A stretch of 64,000 nt of DNA from Pseudoxanthomonas sp. SL93 (lineage in GTDB: Bacteria > Pseudomonadota > Gammaproteobacteria > Xanthomonadales > Xanthomonadaceae). The notes below the pieces were generated by a model that did not search any database, was not told the DNA's origin, and saw nothing but the letters and a program-made list of their open reading frames with translations. Made by a program: the position numbers and the translations under genes. The stretch is from positions 2,108,001 to 2,172,000 of the forward strand of contig NZ_CP113065.1 in NCBI RefSeq assembly GCF_026625825.1, given 5' to 3'. This document shows, piece after piece, positions 33,260 to 42,297 of the stretch (position 1 is its first letter; each line of letters begins with the position of its first letter).

Positions 33260-33274
33260 TCTCAAATTTTGAGA
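33260..33274. promoter_or_regulatory. AT-rich palindrome TCTCAAA-T-TTTGAGA
   Basis: Perfect 7-base arms around one T stand out against the high-GC background. It lies between mraZ and the divergent NRDE gene and could bind a dimeric regulator of either. No regulator is assigned. Confidence 0.4.
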
Positions 33275-33376
33275 TTGAAGGAGGGTTCAGTGAGGTGACC
33301 AAGGCTTCACGCGCTTCTCACGTTCCGCTGGTCGGGCCGACTGGCCCTGCGCGGGCACGCGGGTGAGAATCGGGTC

Positions 33377-34150
33377 ATGTGCCTGCTTGCCCTCGCCTGG
33401 AAGACCCATCCGCGCTGGCGATTGCTGATGGCCGGCAACCGCGACGAGTTCCACGAGCGGCCCAGCGCCCCACTCGCCCACTGGACCGATCATCCGCGCG
33501 TGGTCGCGGGCCGCGACCTGCACTCCGGCGGCACCTGGGCGGGGGTGGACATCGAGGGGCGCATGGCGGTGGTCACCAACGTGCGGGATCCGGCCATCCA
33601 GCTGGCCGGCGCGCCCTCGCGGGGGCAGCTGGTGACAGGCTTCCTCGCCGGCACGGACACGGCCGACCACCAGGCCTGCGGCCTGCTGGCGGCTGCCGAG
33701 GTGTTTGCTCCGTTCAACCTGCTGCTCGCCGATGGCAGCCACTGCGAGTACGTCAGCAACTACCCGATCCCCCGCCGCACGGCGCTGGGACCGGGCATCC
33801 ATGGCCTGTCCAACGGCGACCTGGACGAAGCCTGGCCCAAGACCGTCGCGCTGAAACAGCGGATGGCGGCGTGGCTGACCTCCGGCGAGACCGACGTCGC
33901 CGCGTTGTGGACGGCCCTGGCCGACGAAACACCCGCCGACGACAACGATCTGCCTGACACCGGCGTGGGCCTGGCGCTGGAGCGGATGCTTTCGCCCGCC
34001 TTCATCCGCGGCGAAAGCTACGGCACCCGCGCCTGCACGCTGATCGCGATCGACTACGACGGCCATGGCTGGATCAGCGAACGGCGGTTCGGGCCGGGCG
34101 GGATGTTCGAGGGGGAGACGACGTTGCGGATCGGACGCGTTGCGCAGTAG
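33377..34150 (+). CDS. NRDE family protein (TANGO2-like)
   Basis: This 257-residue cytosolic protein belongs to the NRDE/TANGO2 family, named after the motif seen here as MAGNRDEFHERPS near residue 20. Other family marks are the N-terminal MCLLALAW (Cys2 is a possible N-terminal nucleophile), GGTWAGVDIEGRMAVVTNVR and LSNGDLDEAWPK. The precise reaction of bacterial members is not established; Ntn-hydrolase-like or heme-related roles have been proposed for the family. It is divergent from mraZ. The ATG has no clear ribosome site; GAGAAT ends six bases before it. Confidence 0.85.
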   Translation: MCLLALAWKTHPRWRLLMAGNRDEFHERPSAPLAHWTDHPRVVAGRDLHSGGTWAGVDIEGRMAVVTNVRDPAIQLAGAPSRGQLVTGFLAGTDTADHQACGLLAAAEVFAPFNLLLADGSHCEYVSNYPIPRRTALGPGIHGLSNGDLDEAWPKTVALKQRMAAWLTSGETDVAALWTALADETPADDNDLPDTGVGLALERMLSPAFIRGESYGTRACTLIAIDYDGHGWISERRFGPGGMFEGETTLRIGRVAQ

Positions 34151-34201
34151 GTAGAGAGAGAAAGCTGGCTTGCTGACCGCTCCCTATCCGCGGACACACC
34201 C

Positions 34202-34225
34202 CGGTCGCGACTCACGTCGCTCCTG
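34202..34225. repeat. REP-like element, single copy
   Basis: GGTCGCGACTCACGTCGCTCC is one unit of the palindromic family found as inverted pairs at 40120-40248 and 55554-55630. It lies between the 3' ends of the NRDE gene and rnpB. Confidence 0.75.
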
Positions 34226-34254
34226 CAAGGAGCATCAGGGATCGCCCGCCTTAC

Positions 34255-34381
34255 CCGCCCCCTGAGTCAGGGGGCGGCGAGCGCGCAGCGCGAGCGGGGG
34301 TCTGGAGGCCAAGGGCCTGGGGCCCAAGGTCTGCGCCGCAAACCTTGGGGCTTTCCAAAGCGCCGGTGGCGCTCTGGAAAG
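34255..34381. other. Hairpin array downstream of rnpB
   Basis: Three inverted repeats follow one another: 34255-34277 (11-base arms around one G, centred on CCCTGAGTCAGGG), 34323-34349 (CCCAAGGT and ACCTTGGG, 11-base loop) and 34351-34381 (CTTTCCA..AGCGCC pairing imperfectly with GGCGCT..TGGAAAG). The last is immediately 3' of RNase P RNA on the minus strand and may terminate or trim it, though no U-tract follows. The composition is unlike neighbouring gaps. Confidence 0.6.
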
Positions 34382-34382
34382 C

Positions 34383-34790
34383 GGCGGAGCCGGCCGATAA
34401 GCCGGGTTCTGTCGTGGACAGTCATTCCTCTAGGCGCAACGTCACCGTCACGCTCAAGCAACCTACCCGGACCCGACGCGGGCCGCGCCATGAGGTCCCT
34501 ATTTGGTCTTGCTCCCGGTGGGGTTTGCCGTGCCGGTCTGTTGCCAGACTCGCGGTGCGCTCTTACCGCACCATTTCACCCTTGCCACGCATTCCGTCCA
34601 CCTTGCGGTGGCTGGAACACTTGGCCGGACTTGCGTCCGGCAAGTGATCCTCGAAATCGTTCGGCGGTATCTTTCTGTTGCACTTTCCGTCGGCTTGCGC
34701 CGCCCAGGCGTTACCTGGCACCGTGCCCTGTGGAGCCCGGACTTTCCTCGGCATTGTTTCCAATGACGCGACTGTCTGGCCGGCTCCGCC
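34383..34790 (-). ncRNA. rnpB: RNase P RNA, bacterial class A
   Basis: This is the catalytic RNA of RNase P, which matures tRNA 5' ends; about 408 bases. The two ends form helix P1 (GGCGGAGCCGGCC at the 5' end, complementary to GGCCGGCTCCGCC at the 3' end). Universally conserved segments appear in order on the minus strand: GAGGAAAGTCCGGGCTCC, GGTAAGAGCGCACCG, AGACCAAATAGGGA, and the 3' AACCCGGCTTATCGGCC. A -10-like GACAAT (34797-34802) ends six bases before the 5' end, supporting that boundary. chrA lies upstream on the same strand. Confidence 0.95.
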
Positions 34791-34835
34791 ATCTGCATTG
34801 TCGCACAGCTGCGCAGACCCTCCGATCCGTCGCGT

Positions 34836-36008
34836 TCACGACAGCCCATGCGCCAGCATGCCCACGAACGGCATCACCAGCACCAGCCAGGCCATCGGCA
34901 TCCGAGCGACCGTCAGCGCGGCGAAGCCCGCCACCACCGCCACCACATCGCCAGGGCCAAGCACCGCCGCTGTCCACAGCGGGTCGTAGAGGGCGGCCAG
35001 CAGCAGGCCAACGACCGCAGCGTTGACGCCGGCCAGCACGCCGCGAATGCGGGGCCACGCGGCCGCGCGTTGCCAGAATGGCAACACACCCACCACCAGC
35101 AACCACGAGGGCAGGAAAATGGCGATCACCGCCAGCAGCCCGCCCGGCCATCCCCCGGGGCCAGCCTCCATCGCCGCCCCCAGGTAGCCGGCGAAGGTGA
35201 ACAGCGGCCCCGGCATGGCCTGTGCTGCGCCGTACCCCGCCAGAAACGCATCCTGCGACAACCACTGAGGGTCCACCACGCCGGCCTGCAACAAAGGCAT
35301 GACGACGTGACCACCCCCGAACACCGCTGCGCCGGTCCGATAGAAGACGGCAAACACGTCCAGCGGCTTACCCTCCGCGCCGCCGCCGCCCGCCGCGATC
35401 AGCAGCACCGCGAAAACCGCCAGCGCCAACGCACCCCAGTGCCGCGATGGCGTGCCCGACACGCTTGCGACTGGCGGCCTGGCCGCGCCCGGTTGAGCCA
35501 GCCCCACCAGCGCGCCCACGGCGATAACCGCCCATGGCATCCATGCCATCGGCCAGGCGAGCAACGCCGCTGCACATGCCAGCATCAACAGTCCCATCGT
35601 GACCGTGCGGCAGAAGGCACGCGCCATTCCCCACACCGCATGCGCCACCACGACCACCGCCAGCAGCTTGAAGCCGTGGATCAGTCCTTCGGGCACCGCG
35701 TTCCGCCACCAGGAGAGGCTCGCACCAAGAGACACCATCAGCAGCGCGGAGGGAAGCGTGAACCCGCACCAGGCGGCCAGCGCGCCCGGCAAGCCCGCGC
35801 GACCCAACCCGATCATCATGCCGACCTGGCTGCTGGCAGGTCCTGGCAGCATCTGGCCCAGGGCCACGATGTCGGCATACCCTGCTTCGTCCAGCCAGCG
35901 GCGACGCACGACGAACGCCTCACGGAAGTACCCCAGGTGCGCGAGCGGGCCGCCGAACGAGGTCATGCCCAGGCGCAGGAAGATCAGGAAGACACGCCAG
36001 GCTTCCAT
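34836..36008 (-). CDS. chrA: Chromate transporter ChrA family
   Basis: This inner-membrane protein has 390 residues and two homologous CHR domains. The first carries FLRLGMTSFGGPLAHLGYFREAF and LPGPASSQVGMMIG, the second FYRTGAAVFGGGHVVMPLL and AQAMPGPLFTFAGYLGA; these FGG and PGP motifs are diagnostic. Members export chromate with the membrane potential, but many homologues have unknown substrates. The gene stands alone without chrB or chrF, so resistance is only a possibility. It starts 30 bases before rsmI ends on the same strand, so the two may be cotranscribed. Confidence 0.88.
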   Translation of the reverse strand: MEAWRVFLIFLRLGMTSFGGPLAHLGYFREAFVVRRRWLDEAGYADIVALGQMLPGPASSQVGMMIGLGRAGLPGALAAWCGFTLPSALLMVSLGASLSWWRNAVPEGLIHGFKLLAVVVVAHAVWGMARAFCRTVTMGLLMLACAAALLAWPMAWMPWAVIAVGALVGLAQPGAARPPVASVSGTPSRHWGALALAVFAVLLIAAGGGGAEGKPLDVFAVFYRTGAAVFGGGHVVMPLLQAGVVDPQWLSQDAFLAGYGAAQAMPGPLFTFAGYLGAAMEAGPGGWPGGLLAVIAIFLPSWLLVVGVLPFWQRAAAWPRIRGVLAGVNAAVVGLLLAALYDPLWTAAVLGPGDVVAVVAGFAALTVARMPMAWLVLVMPFVGMLAHGLS

Positions 36009-36038
36009 GGCATCAGCGGGGACGGCCGCATCCGGCCA

Positions 36039-36869
36039 TCACGCGTCCGCCTTCATGCCGTACAGCGACTTGCGCGGGGCGCCGGTGATGTCAGCCGCCA
36101 GCCTGGCCGCCGTGGACGGCGGTAGGTGCGGACTGAGCATGGCGTAGACGCGGCGGCCTTCGGCCAGCTGGGCGTCGGAATCGTCGCCCGCGCCCTGCAC
36201 GATGACCACGAACTCGCCCTTGCGCTGGTTGTCGTCGGCCTCGACCCGGGCATGCAGGCCGGCCAGGGTGCCATCCAGCACCGTCTCGAACAGTTTGGTC
36301 AGCTCGCGCGCCAGTACCGCCGGACGATCGTCGCCGAAGGCGATGCGCATGTCCGCCAGCGACTCGGCAATGCGGTGCGAGGACTCATAGAACACCAGGC
36401 TGCGGGTTTCCCCGGCGAGCAGCTGCAGCTGCTCGCGCCGCGCCGAGGATTTGGCCGGCAGGAAGCCCTCGAACACGAACCGGTCGCTCGGCAGCCCGGC
36501 CACGCTCAACGCCGCAATGGCGGCGCAGGCACCGGGAATGGGACTGACCTTCACGCCCGCGGCGCGCGCCGCGCGGACCACGCGATAGCCCGGATCGCTG
36601 ACCAGCGGCGTGCCCGCATCGCTGACCAGCGCCAGCGACTCGCCCGCCAGCAGGCGCTCGACGATCCGCTGCGACAGCGCGTCCTCGTTGTGCTCGTGCA
36701 GCGCCACCAGCGGCTTTTCCACGCCGAAGTGCGACAGCAGCTGGCCGCTGCGGCGGGTGTCCTCGGCGCAGATCGCGGCCACGCCGCGCAGGGTGTCCAG
36801 CGCCCGTGGCGACAGGTCCGCCAGGTTGCCGATGGGGGTGGCGACGATGAACAGGGTTCCGGCGGACAT
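36039..36869 (-). CDS. rsmI: 16S rRNA 2'-O-methyltransferase RsmI
   Basis: This tetrapyrrole-methylase-fold enzyme 2'-O-methylates C1402 of 16S rRNA, the same base that RsmH (31644-32612) methylates on N4. It has 276 residues with TLFIVATPIGNLADLSPRA, CAEDTRRSGQLLSHFG, SDAGTPLVSDPGYRVVRAA and FEGFLPAKSSARR, all family marks. I chose ATG 36869; upstream open frame has no similarity. It is divergent from lpoA, the standard pairing in gammaproteobacteria. Confidence 0.96.
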   Translation of the reverse strand: MSAGTLFIVATPIGNLADLSPRALDTLRGVAAICAEDTRRSGQLLSHFGVEKPLVALHEHNEDALSQRIVERLLAGESLALVSDAGTPLVSDPGYRVVRAARAAGVKVSPIPGACAAIAALSVAGLPSDRFVFEGFLPAKSSARREQLQLLAGETRSLVFYESSHRIAESLADMRIAFGDDRPAVLARELTKLFETVLDGTLAGLHARVEADDNQRKGEFVVIVQGAGDDSDAQLAEGRRVYAMLSPHLPPSTAARLAADITGAPRKSLYGMKADA

Positions 36870-36936
36870 TCCAGTGATTTTCCTTGCTGAGGGTAGAATC
36901 GTAGCCGGTTCCCCTGCTTGGCCGCTGACTACGCTT

Positions 36937-38316
36937 ATGGATATGCGCTTCGGAAGGATCTTCGCCCTGCTGTTGACCGTGCTGCTGGCGGGCTGCGTCA
37001 CCACGCCCGGCGGCGCCCCGACGACGACGACCTCGCGCTATGCCCCGGCGTTCGCGTCGGCGGCGGAACTGGCGCGGCAGGACGCAGCGCTTGCCGGCCA
37101 GGCCCGCACCGACAACACACGCGAGATCGACCGCCTGCTCGCCACGCTGGACGACGCCACGCTGGCCCGCGATGCCGCGGCGCTGCCGGCCGGCGACCCG
37201 CTGTACAACTTCGCCGGGCGTGCGCTGCAGCGTCGTGGCCTGCCGCTGCCGCGCCCGTTCGACCACGGTGCGCAGTGGCGCTTCGACGCCGCCAACCGCC
37301 CCGCCGCCGAGAGCGACGGCTACCGCCCGCCGGTGAAGATGGCCGTGCTGCTGCCGCTCTCCGGCAACCTCGCCACGGCCGCGGCGCCGGTGCGCGACGG
37401 CCTGCTGGCCGGCTATTACGCCGAACGCCGCCGTCGCCCGGAAATCCAGTTCTACGACACCGTCGGTACCGCCGCGGGTGCGATGGACGCCTACAACCGC
37501 GCGGTGGCCGCCGGCGCCGACTTCGTCGTCGGGCCGCTGGGCCGTGATGAAGTCAGCGCACTGTTCCAGCAGCCGGCACTGGCCGTACCGGTGCTGGTGC
37601 TGAATCGCGGTACCGTCGCGCCGCCCGCCGGCAACGCCGGTTTCTCGCTGGCGCCGGAAGACGACGGCATCGCCGCGGCCGAATACCTGCTGGCCCGCGA
37701 GCGCCGCAACGCGTTGATCATCGAAGGCAGCGACGACAACGGCCGCCGTGCATCGCAGGCGTTCCGCCAGCGCTTCACCGAACGCGGCGGCAAGGTGGGG
37801 CGCGTCATCAGCGTCGCGGAAACGCCGGGCGACCTGTCGGCGACCCTGGGTGCCGCCGGCCAGGAGGGCGTGGATGCCGTGTTCCTGGCGGTGAAGGGTT
37901 CCACCGCGCGCAGCCTGACCCCGCAGCTGGCGCTGGCCGGCCTGGGTGGCAAGACCCGCGTGGGCACGTCGCAGCTGACCTCCGGCACCGGCAAGGTGGT
38001 CGATGACGTGGCGCTCGACGGCATCATCTTCCCCACCGAGACCTGGACATCGCGCGGCCTGGCGTCGCTGCCTGCCGCCAGCGTCACCGGTGAGCGGTTG
38101 CCGACCGCACGTGGTCCGGCGGCGCGCCTGTTCGCCTTCGGCTACGACGCCTGGTTGCTGACGGCCTATCTGGAAAAACTGGCGCTGGGCGCCAACACCG
38201 AAATCCGCGGCGCCACCGGCCGCCTGCAGCTGGACGGCTTCGGCAACGTGGTGCGCGCACCGTCGTGGTCGACGTTCAGCGGCGGCCAAGCGGTGCCCGT
38301 GGCGGATGGCGGTTGA
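36937..38316 (+). CDS. lpoA: LpoA-like outer-membrane lipoprotein activator of PBP1A
   Basis: This LppC/LpoA family lipoprotein has 459 residues. The signal peptide ends with the lipobox LLAGC (Cys about 21), and Val at +2 favours outer-membrane sorting. A short helical N-terminal part is followed by a periplasmic-binding-protein-like domain from about 125 ([58 protein letters not shown]). E. coli LpoA is about 680 residues, so the TPR-like N-terminal domain is much reduced here. In E. coli LpoA activates the murein synthase PBP1A. It overlaps yraN by 11 bases. Confidence 0.88.
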   Translation: MDMRFGRIFALLLTVLLAGCVTTPGGAPTTTTSRYAPAFASAAELARQDAALAGQARTDNTREIDRLLATLDDATLARDAAALPAGDPLYNFAGRALQRRGLPLPRPFDHGAQWRFDAANRPAAESDGYRPPVKMAVLLPLSGNLATAAAPVRDGLLAGYYAERRRRPEIQFYDTVGTAAGAMDAYNRAVAAGADFVVGPLGRDEVSALFQQPALAVPVLVLNRGTVAPPAGNAGFSLAPEDDGIAAAEYLLARERRNALIIEGSDDNGRRASQAFRQRFTERGGKVGRVISVAETPGDLSATLGAAGQEGVDAVFLAVKGSTARSLTPQLALAGLGGKTRVGTSQLTSGTGKVVDDVALDGIIFPTETWTSRGLASLPAASVTGERLPTARGPAARLFAFGYDAWLLTAYLEKLALGANTEIRGATGRLQLDGFGNVVRAPSWSTFSGGQAVPVADGG

Positions 38317-38695
38317 CCGACGCGCCCGCGGCCAGGCCGCGGAAGCCGCTGCCCGCACGTTGCTGATGCGTGCCGGCCTGAAGGACATCGCCGCCAACGC
38401 CAACTACCGTGGCGGCGAACTCGACCTGGTGATGCAGGACACCGACCGCACCGGTCAGCGCACGCTGGTGTTCGTGGAAGTGCGCTACCGCCAATCGCGT
38501 GCCTTTGGTGGCGGCGCGGCTTCGGTGGACCTGGGCAAGCGCCGCCGGCTGGTGCATGCCGCCCAGCGCTTCCTGCTGGACCATCCCGCGCATGCGGACG
38601 ACGCGTGCCGCTTCGACGTCGTGGAAGCGGAAGGCGATCCCGAAGCACCCCGGCTGGCGTGGATCAAGGACGCCTTCCGCGCGGACGATGCTTAG
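38306..38695 (+). CDS. yraN: YraN / UPF0102 family nuclease-like protein
   Basis: This 129-residue protein of the UPF0102 family has a restriction-endonuclease-like fold. The core shows [17 protein letters not shown], then [13 protein letters not shown] (Glu and Asp of the active site) and LVFVEVRYR (ExK-like position, with Arg instead of Lys). Its cellular role is not established. It overlaps lpoA by 11 bases, the conserved rsmI/lpoA/yraN context. Confidence 0.9.
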   Translation: MAVDRRARGQAAEAAARTLLMRAGLKDIAANANYRGGELDLVMQDTDRTGQRTLVFVEVRYRQSRAFGGGAASVDLGKRRRLVHAAQRFLLDHPAHADDACRFDVVEAEGDPEAPRLAWIKDAFRADDA

Positions 38696-38734
38696 CGCGG
38701 CGTCGCGCGCCGGCCAGCCACCTACAATGCCGGC

Positions 38735-40123
38735 ATGTCGACCTCACTTCCCTCTTCGCTGGATGACGAACTGTCCGCCCTGCTCGGCGATGGCTGGCTG
38801 ACCGACGACGCGGCGCGGCGGCGTCATGGCGAGGACGATTCGCGCCGTGCGGCATTGCCCGACGGCGTCGCCCTGCCCCGCACGCGCGAGCAGGTCATCG
38901 CGCTGGTCCGTGCCTGCCGCCGCCATCGCGTGCCGATCGTGGCGCGTGGCGCGGGAACGGGCACCACCGGCGCCGCCGTTCCGACGCATGGGGGCATCGT
39001 GGTCTCGTTCGCGCGCATGAACCGCATCCTGGAACTGCGCACGGCGGACCGCTGCGCCGTGGTCGAACCCGGCGTACTCAATGGCGAACTGCAGCAGGCA
39101 TTGATGCCGCACGGCCTGTTCTGGCCGCCGGACCCTTCCAGCGCAGACCTGTGCAGCGTGGGCGGCAACCTGGCCACCAATGCCGGCGGCCCGCGCGCCG
39201 TGAAGTACGGCACGGCGCGCGACAACGTGCTGGGGCTGGTCGCGGTGACGGGCACCGGCGAACTGGTCCGCTGCGGCGGTGCGTACACCAAGGATTCGAC
39301 GGGGTACGACCTGACCCATCTGATCACCGGCAGCGAGGGCACGCTGGCATTGATCGTCGAAGCCACGCTGAAGCTTTCGCCCCGTCCGGTCGCGCAGGCC
39401 GGCCTGCGCGTGCTTTACCGCGATGCGGCGGCAGCGGCGGCGGCGGTATCGCGCATCATGGCGCGGCCGGTGACGCCGGCCATGCTGGAATTCATGGACC
39501 GCAACGCCATCGCGCTGATCCGCCGCCATGGCAGCGACGTGCCCGAGGCCGGCGCCATGCTGCTGGTCGAAGCCGATGGCGATGACGACACGCTTCCCTA
39601 CGCGCTGCAGGCCTTGGCCGACGCCGCCGAAGGCGACGGCATGCTCGCGCTGGATGTCGCCGCCGACGGCAGTGCGCGCGACCGGCTGTGGGCCGCGCGA
39701 CGCGCGCTTTCACCGGCGTTGCGCACCATCAAGCCCGGCAAGATCAACGAGGACGTGGTGGTGCCGGTGTCGCGCATTCCCGACCTGGTGGCGGGCGTGG
39801 AAGCCCTTGCCGACGCGTCGCGGCTTCCGATCGTCGTGTTCGGCCATGCCGGCAACGGCAACCTGCACGTCAACATCATGTACGACGACGGCGATCCCGC
39901 CGAAACCGCGCGCGCACAGGCGGCGCTTCCACGGGTGTTCGCGCAGGTGCTGGCGCTGGGCGGCACGCTGTCGGGCGAACACGGCATCGGCCTGAGCAAG
40001 CGCGACTTCATGGCGGATGCGTTCACACCGGCCACGCTGGAGTTGATGCGCGCGGTGAAGACCGCGTTCGACCCCGACGGCATCCTCAATCCCGGCAAGG
40101 TGCTGCCGCCAGCACCTTTGTAG
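38735..40123 (+). CDS. FAD-binding oxidoreductase (GlcD / D-2-hydroxyacid dehydrogenase type)
   Basis: This 462-residue flavoprotein belongs to the vanillyl-alcohol-oxidase/PCMH fold. The FAD-binding half carries PIVARGAGTGTTGAAVPTHGG, SVGGNLATNAGGPRAVKYGT and KDSTGYDLTHLITGSEGTL; the C-terminal half carries GHAGNGNLHVNIMYD and GEHGIGLSKRDFM, whose histidines bind metal and substrate in D-lactate and D-2-hydroxyglutarate dehydrogenases. A D-2-hydroxyacid such as lactate, glycolate or 2-hydroxyglutarate is likely; the sequence does not tell which. A TACAAT box ends six bases before the ATG, with no ribosome site. Confidence 0.85.
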   Translation: MSTSLPSSLDDELSALLGDGWLTDDAARRRHGEDDSRRAALPDGVALPRTREQVIALVRACRRHRVPIVARGAGTGTTGAAVPTHGGIVVSFARMNRILELRTADRCAVVEPGVLNGELQQALMPHGLFWPPDPSSADLCSVGGNLATNAGGPRAVKYGTARDNVLGLVAVTGTGELVRCGGAYTKDSTGYDLTHLITGSEGTLALIVEATLKLSPRPVAQAGLRVLYRDAAAAAAAVSRIMARPVTPAMLEFMDRNAIALIRRHGSDVPEAGAMLLVEADGDDDTLPYALQALADAAEGDGMLALDVAADGSARDRLWAARRALSPALRTIKPGKINEDVVVPVSRIPDLVAGVEALADASRLPIVVFGHAGNGNLHVNIMYDDGDPAETARAQAALPRVFAQVLALGGTLSGEHGIGLSKRDFMADAFTPATLELMRAVKTAFDPDGILNPGKVLPPAPL

Positions 40124-40248
40124 GAGCGGCGTGAGTCGCGACCGCACGGCCAGCGCCCGGGAGATCAAGGGGCGCTGGTACTCGTCCGGACGCGCGACCG
40201 CGTTCATGCAGACGGAAAGTCCGGAGTCGCGACTCACGTCGCTCCCAC
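40120..40248. repeat. Inverted pair of REP-like elements
   Basis: GTAGGAGCGGCGTGAGTCGCG (from 40120) and its opposed partner (40226-40248, GTCGCGACTCACGTCGCTCC) flank about 80 bases. Each unit has its own small palindrome (GTCGCGAC). The pair fills the convergent gap between the oxidase gene and thiL and starts within the oxidase stop codon region. Confidence 0.85.
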
Positions 40249-40261
40249 GACCGCCTCATTG

Positions 40262-41209
40262 CTACGCGAAGTGGTCGTAACCGTGGCGCGACGACGACCA
40301 TCGCGTGCCATCGGAATGCACCGGCCGCACACCGTCGCCCGCCACCATGCGGCCTATACGCGTGATCCGCAGGCCGAGCTGCAATGACACGGCTTCGACG
40401 CTTGCGCGTGCATCGGCGTGCGCGGTGAAACAGAGTTCGTAGTCGTCGCCACCACTGGCCTGCAAGGGAGCGCGCGTCGCTGCATCGAACGCGGCGCACA
40501 AGGCCTCCGACGCAGGCAACGCATCGATATCGACCTGCGCCGCCAGCCCGCTCCGCGATGCGATGTGGCCCAGGTCGGCCAGCAGGCCGTCGGACACATC
40601 GACGCAGGCCGTGGCGATGCCGCGCAATGCGCGACCCGCCTCCACGCGTGGCGTCGGCCGGTCCAGGCGCGCGCGCAGCAGGGGTGGCGACGGGCGATCC
40701 AGCAGGGCGAGTCCGCCCGCCGCATCGCCCAGGGTTCCCGTCACCCAGACATCATCGCCGACCCGGGTCGCGTCGCGTCGCAGCGCATGTTCCGGTTCCA
40801 CCAGGCCCATCGCCGTCACCGAGATGGACAGCGGCCCGCGCGTCGTGTCGCCACCGACCAGCGCGACGCCATGCTGCGCCGCCAGCGGCAGGAACCCATC
40901 AAGGAAGGCATCGATCCACACCGGATCCGCCTGCGGCAGGGACAGCGACAGGGTGCACCACGCCGGTTGCGCGCCCATCGCGGCGAGGTCGGAGAGGTTC
41001 ACGGCAAGCGCTTTCCAGCCGATATCGGCCGGGACGGTGTCGTGCGGAAAGTGGATGCCGGCATTCAAGGTGTCGGCGGTGACCACGAGCTGCAGGCCGG
41101 CGGGAACCGCCAGCAGTGCGGCGTCGTCGCCGATGCCCAGCAGCACGTCACCTCGCGTGGTCGCACGGCCGCGGATGCGGGCGATCAGGTCGAACTCACC
41201 GGTGCTCAT
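40262..41209 (-). CDS. thiL: Thiamine-monophosphate kinase
   Basis: This enzyme phosphorylates thiamine monophosphate to the active cofactor thiamine diphosphate. It has 315 residues of the PurM/ThiL fold, with EFDLIARIRG, LLGIGDDAALL, VVTADTLNAGIHF, AVNLSDLAAMGAQPAW, LVGGDTTRGPLSISVTA, CVDVSDGLLADLGHIA and GGDDYELCFT in the usual order. It lies downstream of nusB as in many proteobacteria. A TATGCT box ends six bases before the ATG and no ribosome site is visible, so leaderless translation is possible. Confidence 0.96.
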   Translation of the reverse strand: MSTGEFDLIARIRGRATTRGDVLLGIGDDAALLAVPAGLQLVVTADTLNAGIHFPHDTVPADIGWKALAVNLSDLAAMGAQPAWCTLSLSLPQADPVWIDAFLDGFLPLAAQHGVALVGGDTTRGPLSISVTAMGLVEPEHALRRDATRVGDDVWVTGTLGDAAGGLALLDRPSPPLLRARLDRPTPRVEAGRALRGIATACVDVSDGLLADLGHIASRSGLAAQVDIDALPASEALCAAFDAATRAPLQASGGDDYELCFTAHADARASVEAVSLQLGLRITRIGRMVAGDGVRPVHSDGTRWSSSRHGYDHFA

Positions 41210-41266
41210 CGGACGAGCATACCGCGCGGCCGGCGCGCCCCAGGGGCGTGGGCACCGGCACTGCGA

Positions 41267-41737
41267 TCAGCGGGGCTTGGCGGTCGCTTCGGCGGGACGC
41301 CACGCTACCGCGGCATGGTCAAGCACGCCGTTGACATAGGTGTGTCCGTGTTCGGCGCCGAATCGCTTGGAGGTCTCGATGGCCTCGTTCAGCACCACGC
41401 GGTACGGCACGTCGATGCGATGGCGCAGCTCGTAGGCGGCGATGCGCAGCACGGCGCGCTCGATGGGATCCACTTCCTCGACGGTGCGGTCGAGGTAAGG
41501 CAGCAAGGCTTCGTCCAGGTCGGCGCGATGCCGCACCACGCCACGCACCAGATCCTCGAAGTACTCGAGGTCGGCGATCTCGTGGGCCTGTTCGTGTGCG
41601 AACTGGGCGATCACCTGCCCCACTTCGCCGCCGGACATCTGCCACGCATAGACGGCCTGCAGCGCGCGGCGACGGGCGCGGGCGCGCGTGACCGGGTCGA
41701 CGCCGTCCTTGCGCGGGGAATGGGGATGTCGGCTCAC
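41267..41737 (-). CDS. nusB: Transcription antitermination factor NusB
   Basis: NusB with NusE (S10) binds boxA RNA and prevents early termination of rRNA transcripts. It has 156 residues and is all-helical, with RARARRRALQAVYAWQMSGG, DLVRGVVRHRADLDEALLPYLDR, ERAVLRIAAYELRHR, VPYRVVLNEAIE and FGAEHGHTYVNGVLD. The start is GTG 41737, preceded by GCAGGAG at good spacing; the frame has no suitable ATG there. It follows ribH by 22 bases, a common pairing. Confidence 0.95.
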   Translation of the reverse strand: MSRHPHSPRKDGVDPVTRARARRRALQAVYAWQMSGGEVGQVIAQFAHEQAHEIADLEYFEDLVRGVVRHRADLDEALLPYLDRTVEEVDPIERAVLRIAAYELRHRIDVPYRVVLNEAIETSKRFGAEHGHTYVNGVLDHAAVAWRPAEATAKPR

Positions 41738-41759
41738 GTCTGCTCCTGCGATTCTTGGG

Positions 41760-42227
41760 TTACGGCAACTGTTCCAGCAGCTGCGCCATCTCGATGGCGG
41801 CCAGCGCGGCCTCCTCGCCCTTGTTGCCGTGGCTGCCGCCTGCGCGGGCCTCGGCATCTTCGATGCGTTCCACCGCCAGCACGCCGTTCACCACCGGCAC
41901 GCCGGAATCCAGCTGCACGCGCATCAGGCCTTCGGCGCAGCGGTCGGCGACATGTTCGTAGTGGCGCGTGTCGCCCCGGATCACGCAGCCCAGCGCGATG
42001 ATGGCGACGTGCCGGCCGTCGCCGGCCAGGCGTGCGGCCGCGACCGGGATCTCCCATGCGCCCGGCACACGCACCACGTCCACCGCATCGTCGGCCACGC
42101 CGTTTCCGGCCAGGCTCTGGCGCGCACCGGCGACCAGCACATCGGTGATGCGCGGGTTCCAGCGGCTGGCGATGATCGCGAAGCGGGCGCCTTCGGGGGC
42201 GCGCAGATCGCCTTCGTAATGGGGCAT
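41760..42227 (-). CDS. ribH: 6,7-dimethyl-8-ribityllumazine synthase
   Basis: This enzyme condenses the ribityl pyrimidine with dihydroxybutanone phosphate (from RibB) to lumazine, the substrate of riboflavin synthase. It has 155 residues with [68 protein letters not shown] and the [15 protein letters not shown] end. These are the active-site loops of the icosahedral lumazine synthase family. Start ATG 42227. Confidence 0.97.
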   Translation of the reverse strand: MPHYEGDLRAPEGARFAIIASRWNPRITDVLVAGARQSLAGNGVADDAVDVVRVPGAWEIPVAAARLAGDGRHVAIIALGCVIRGDTRHYEHVADRCAEGLMRVQLDSGVPVVNGVLAVERIEDAEARAGGSHGNKGEEAALAAIEMAQLLEQLP

Positions 42228-42297
42228 GGCGGGATTCCTTGGGGTGGGGGAGTTTAGCAGGCGCCGGGGCGGGACCCGTTGCGGTCCCTGGGATACG

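Noticed and set aside
34499..34849. Open frames inside the rnpB region
   Set aside because: The stretch is fully accounted for by conserved RNase P RNA elements; none of the frames has similarity to proteins.
36385..38403. 672-residue minus-strand open frame opposite lpoA
   Set aside because: It overlaps lpoA and part of rsmI in a non-coding register; composition is that of a shadow.
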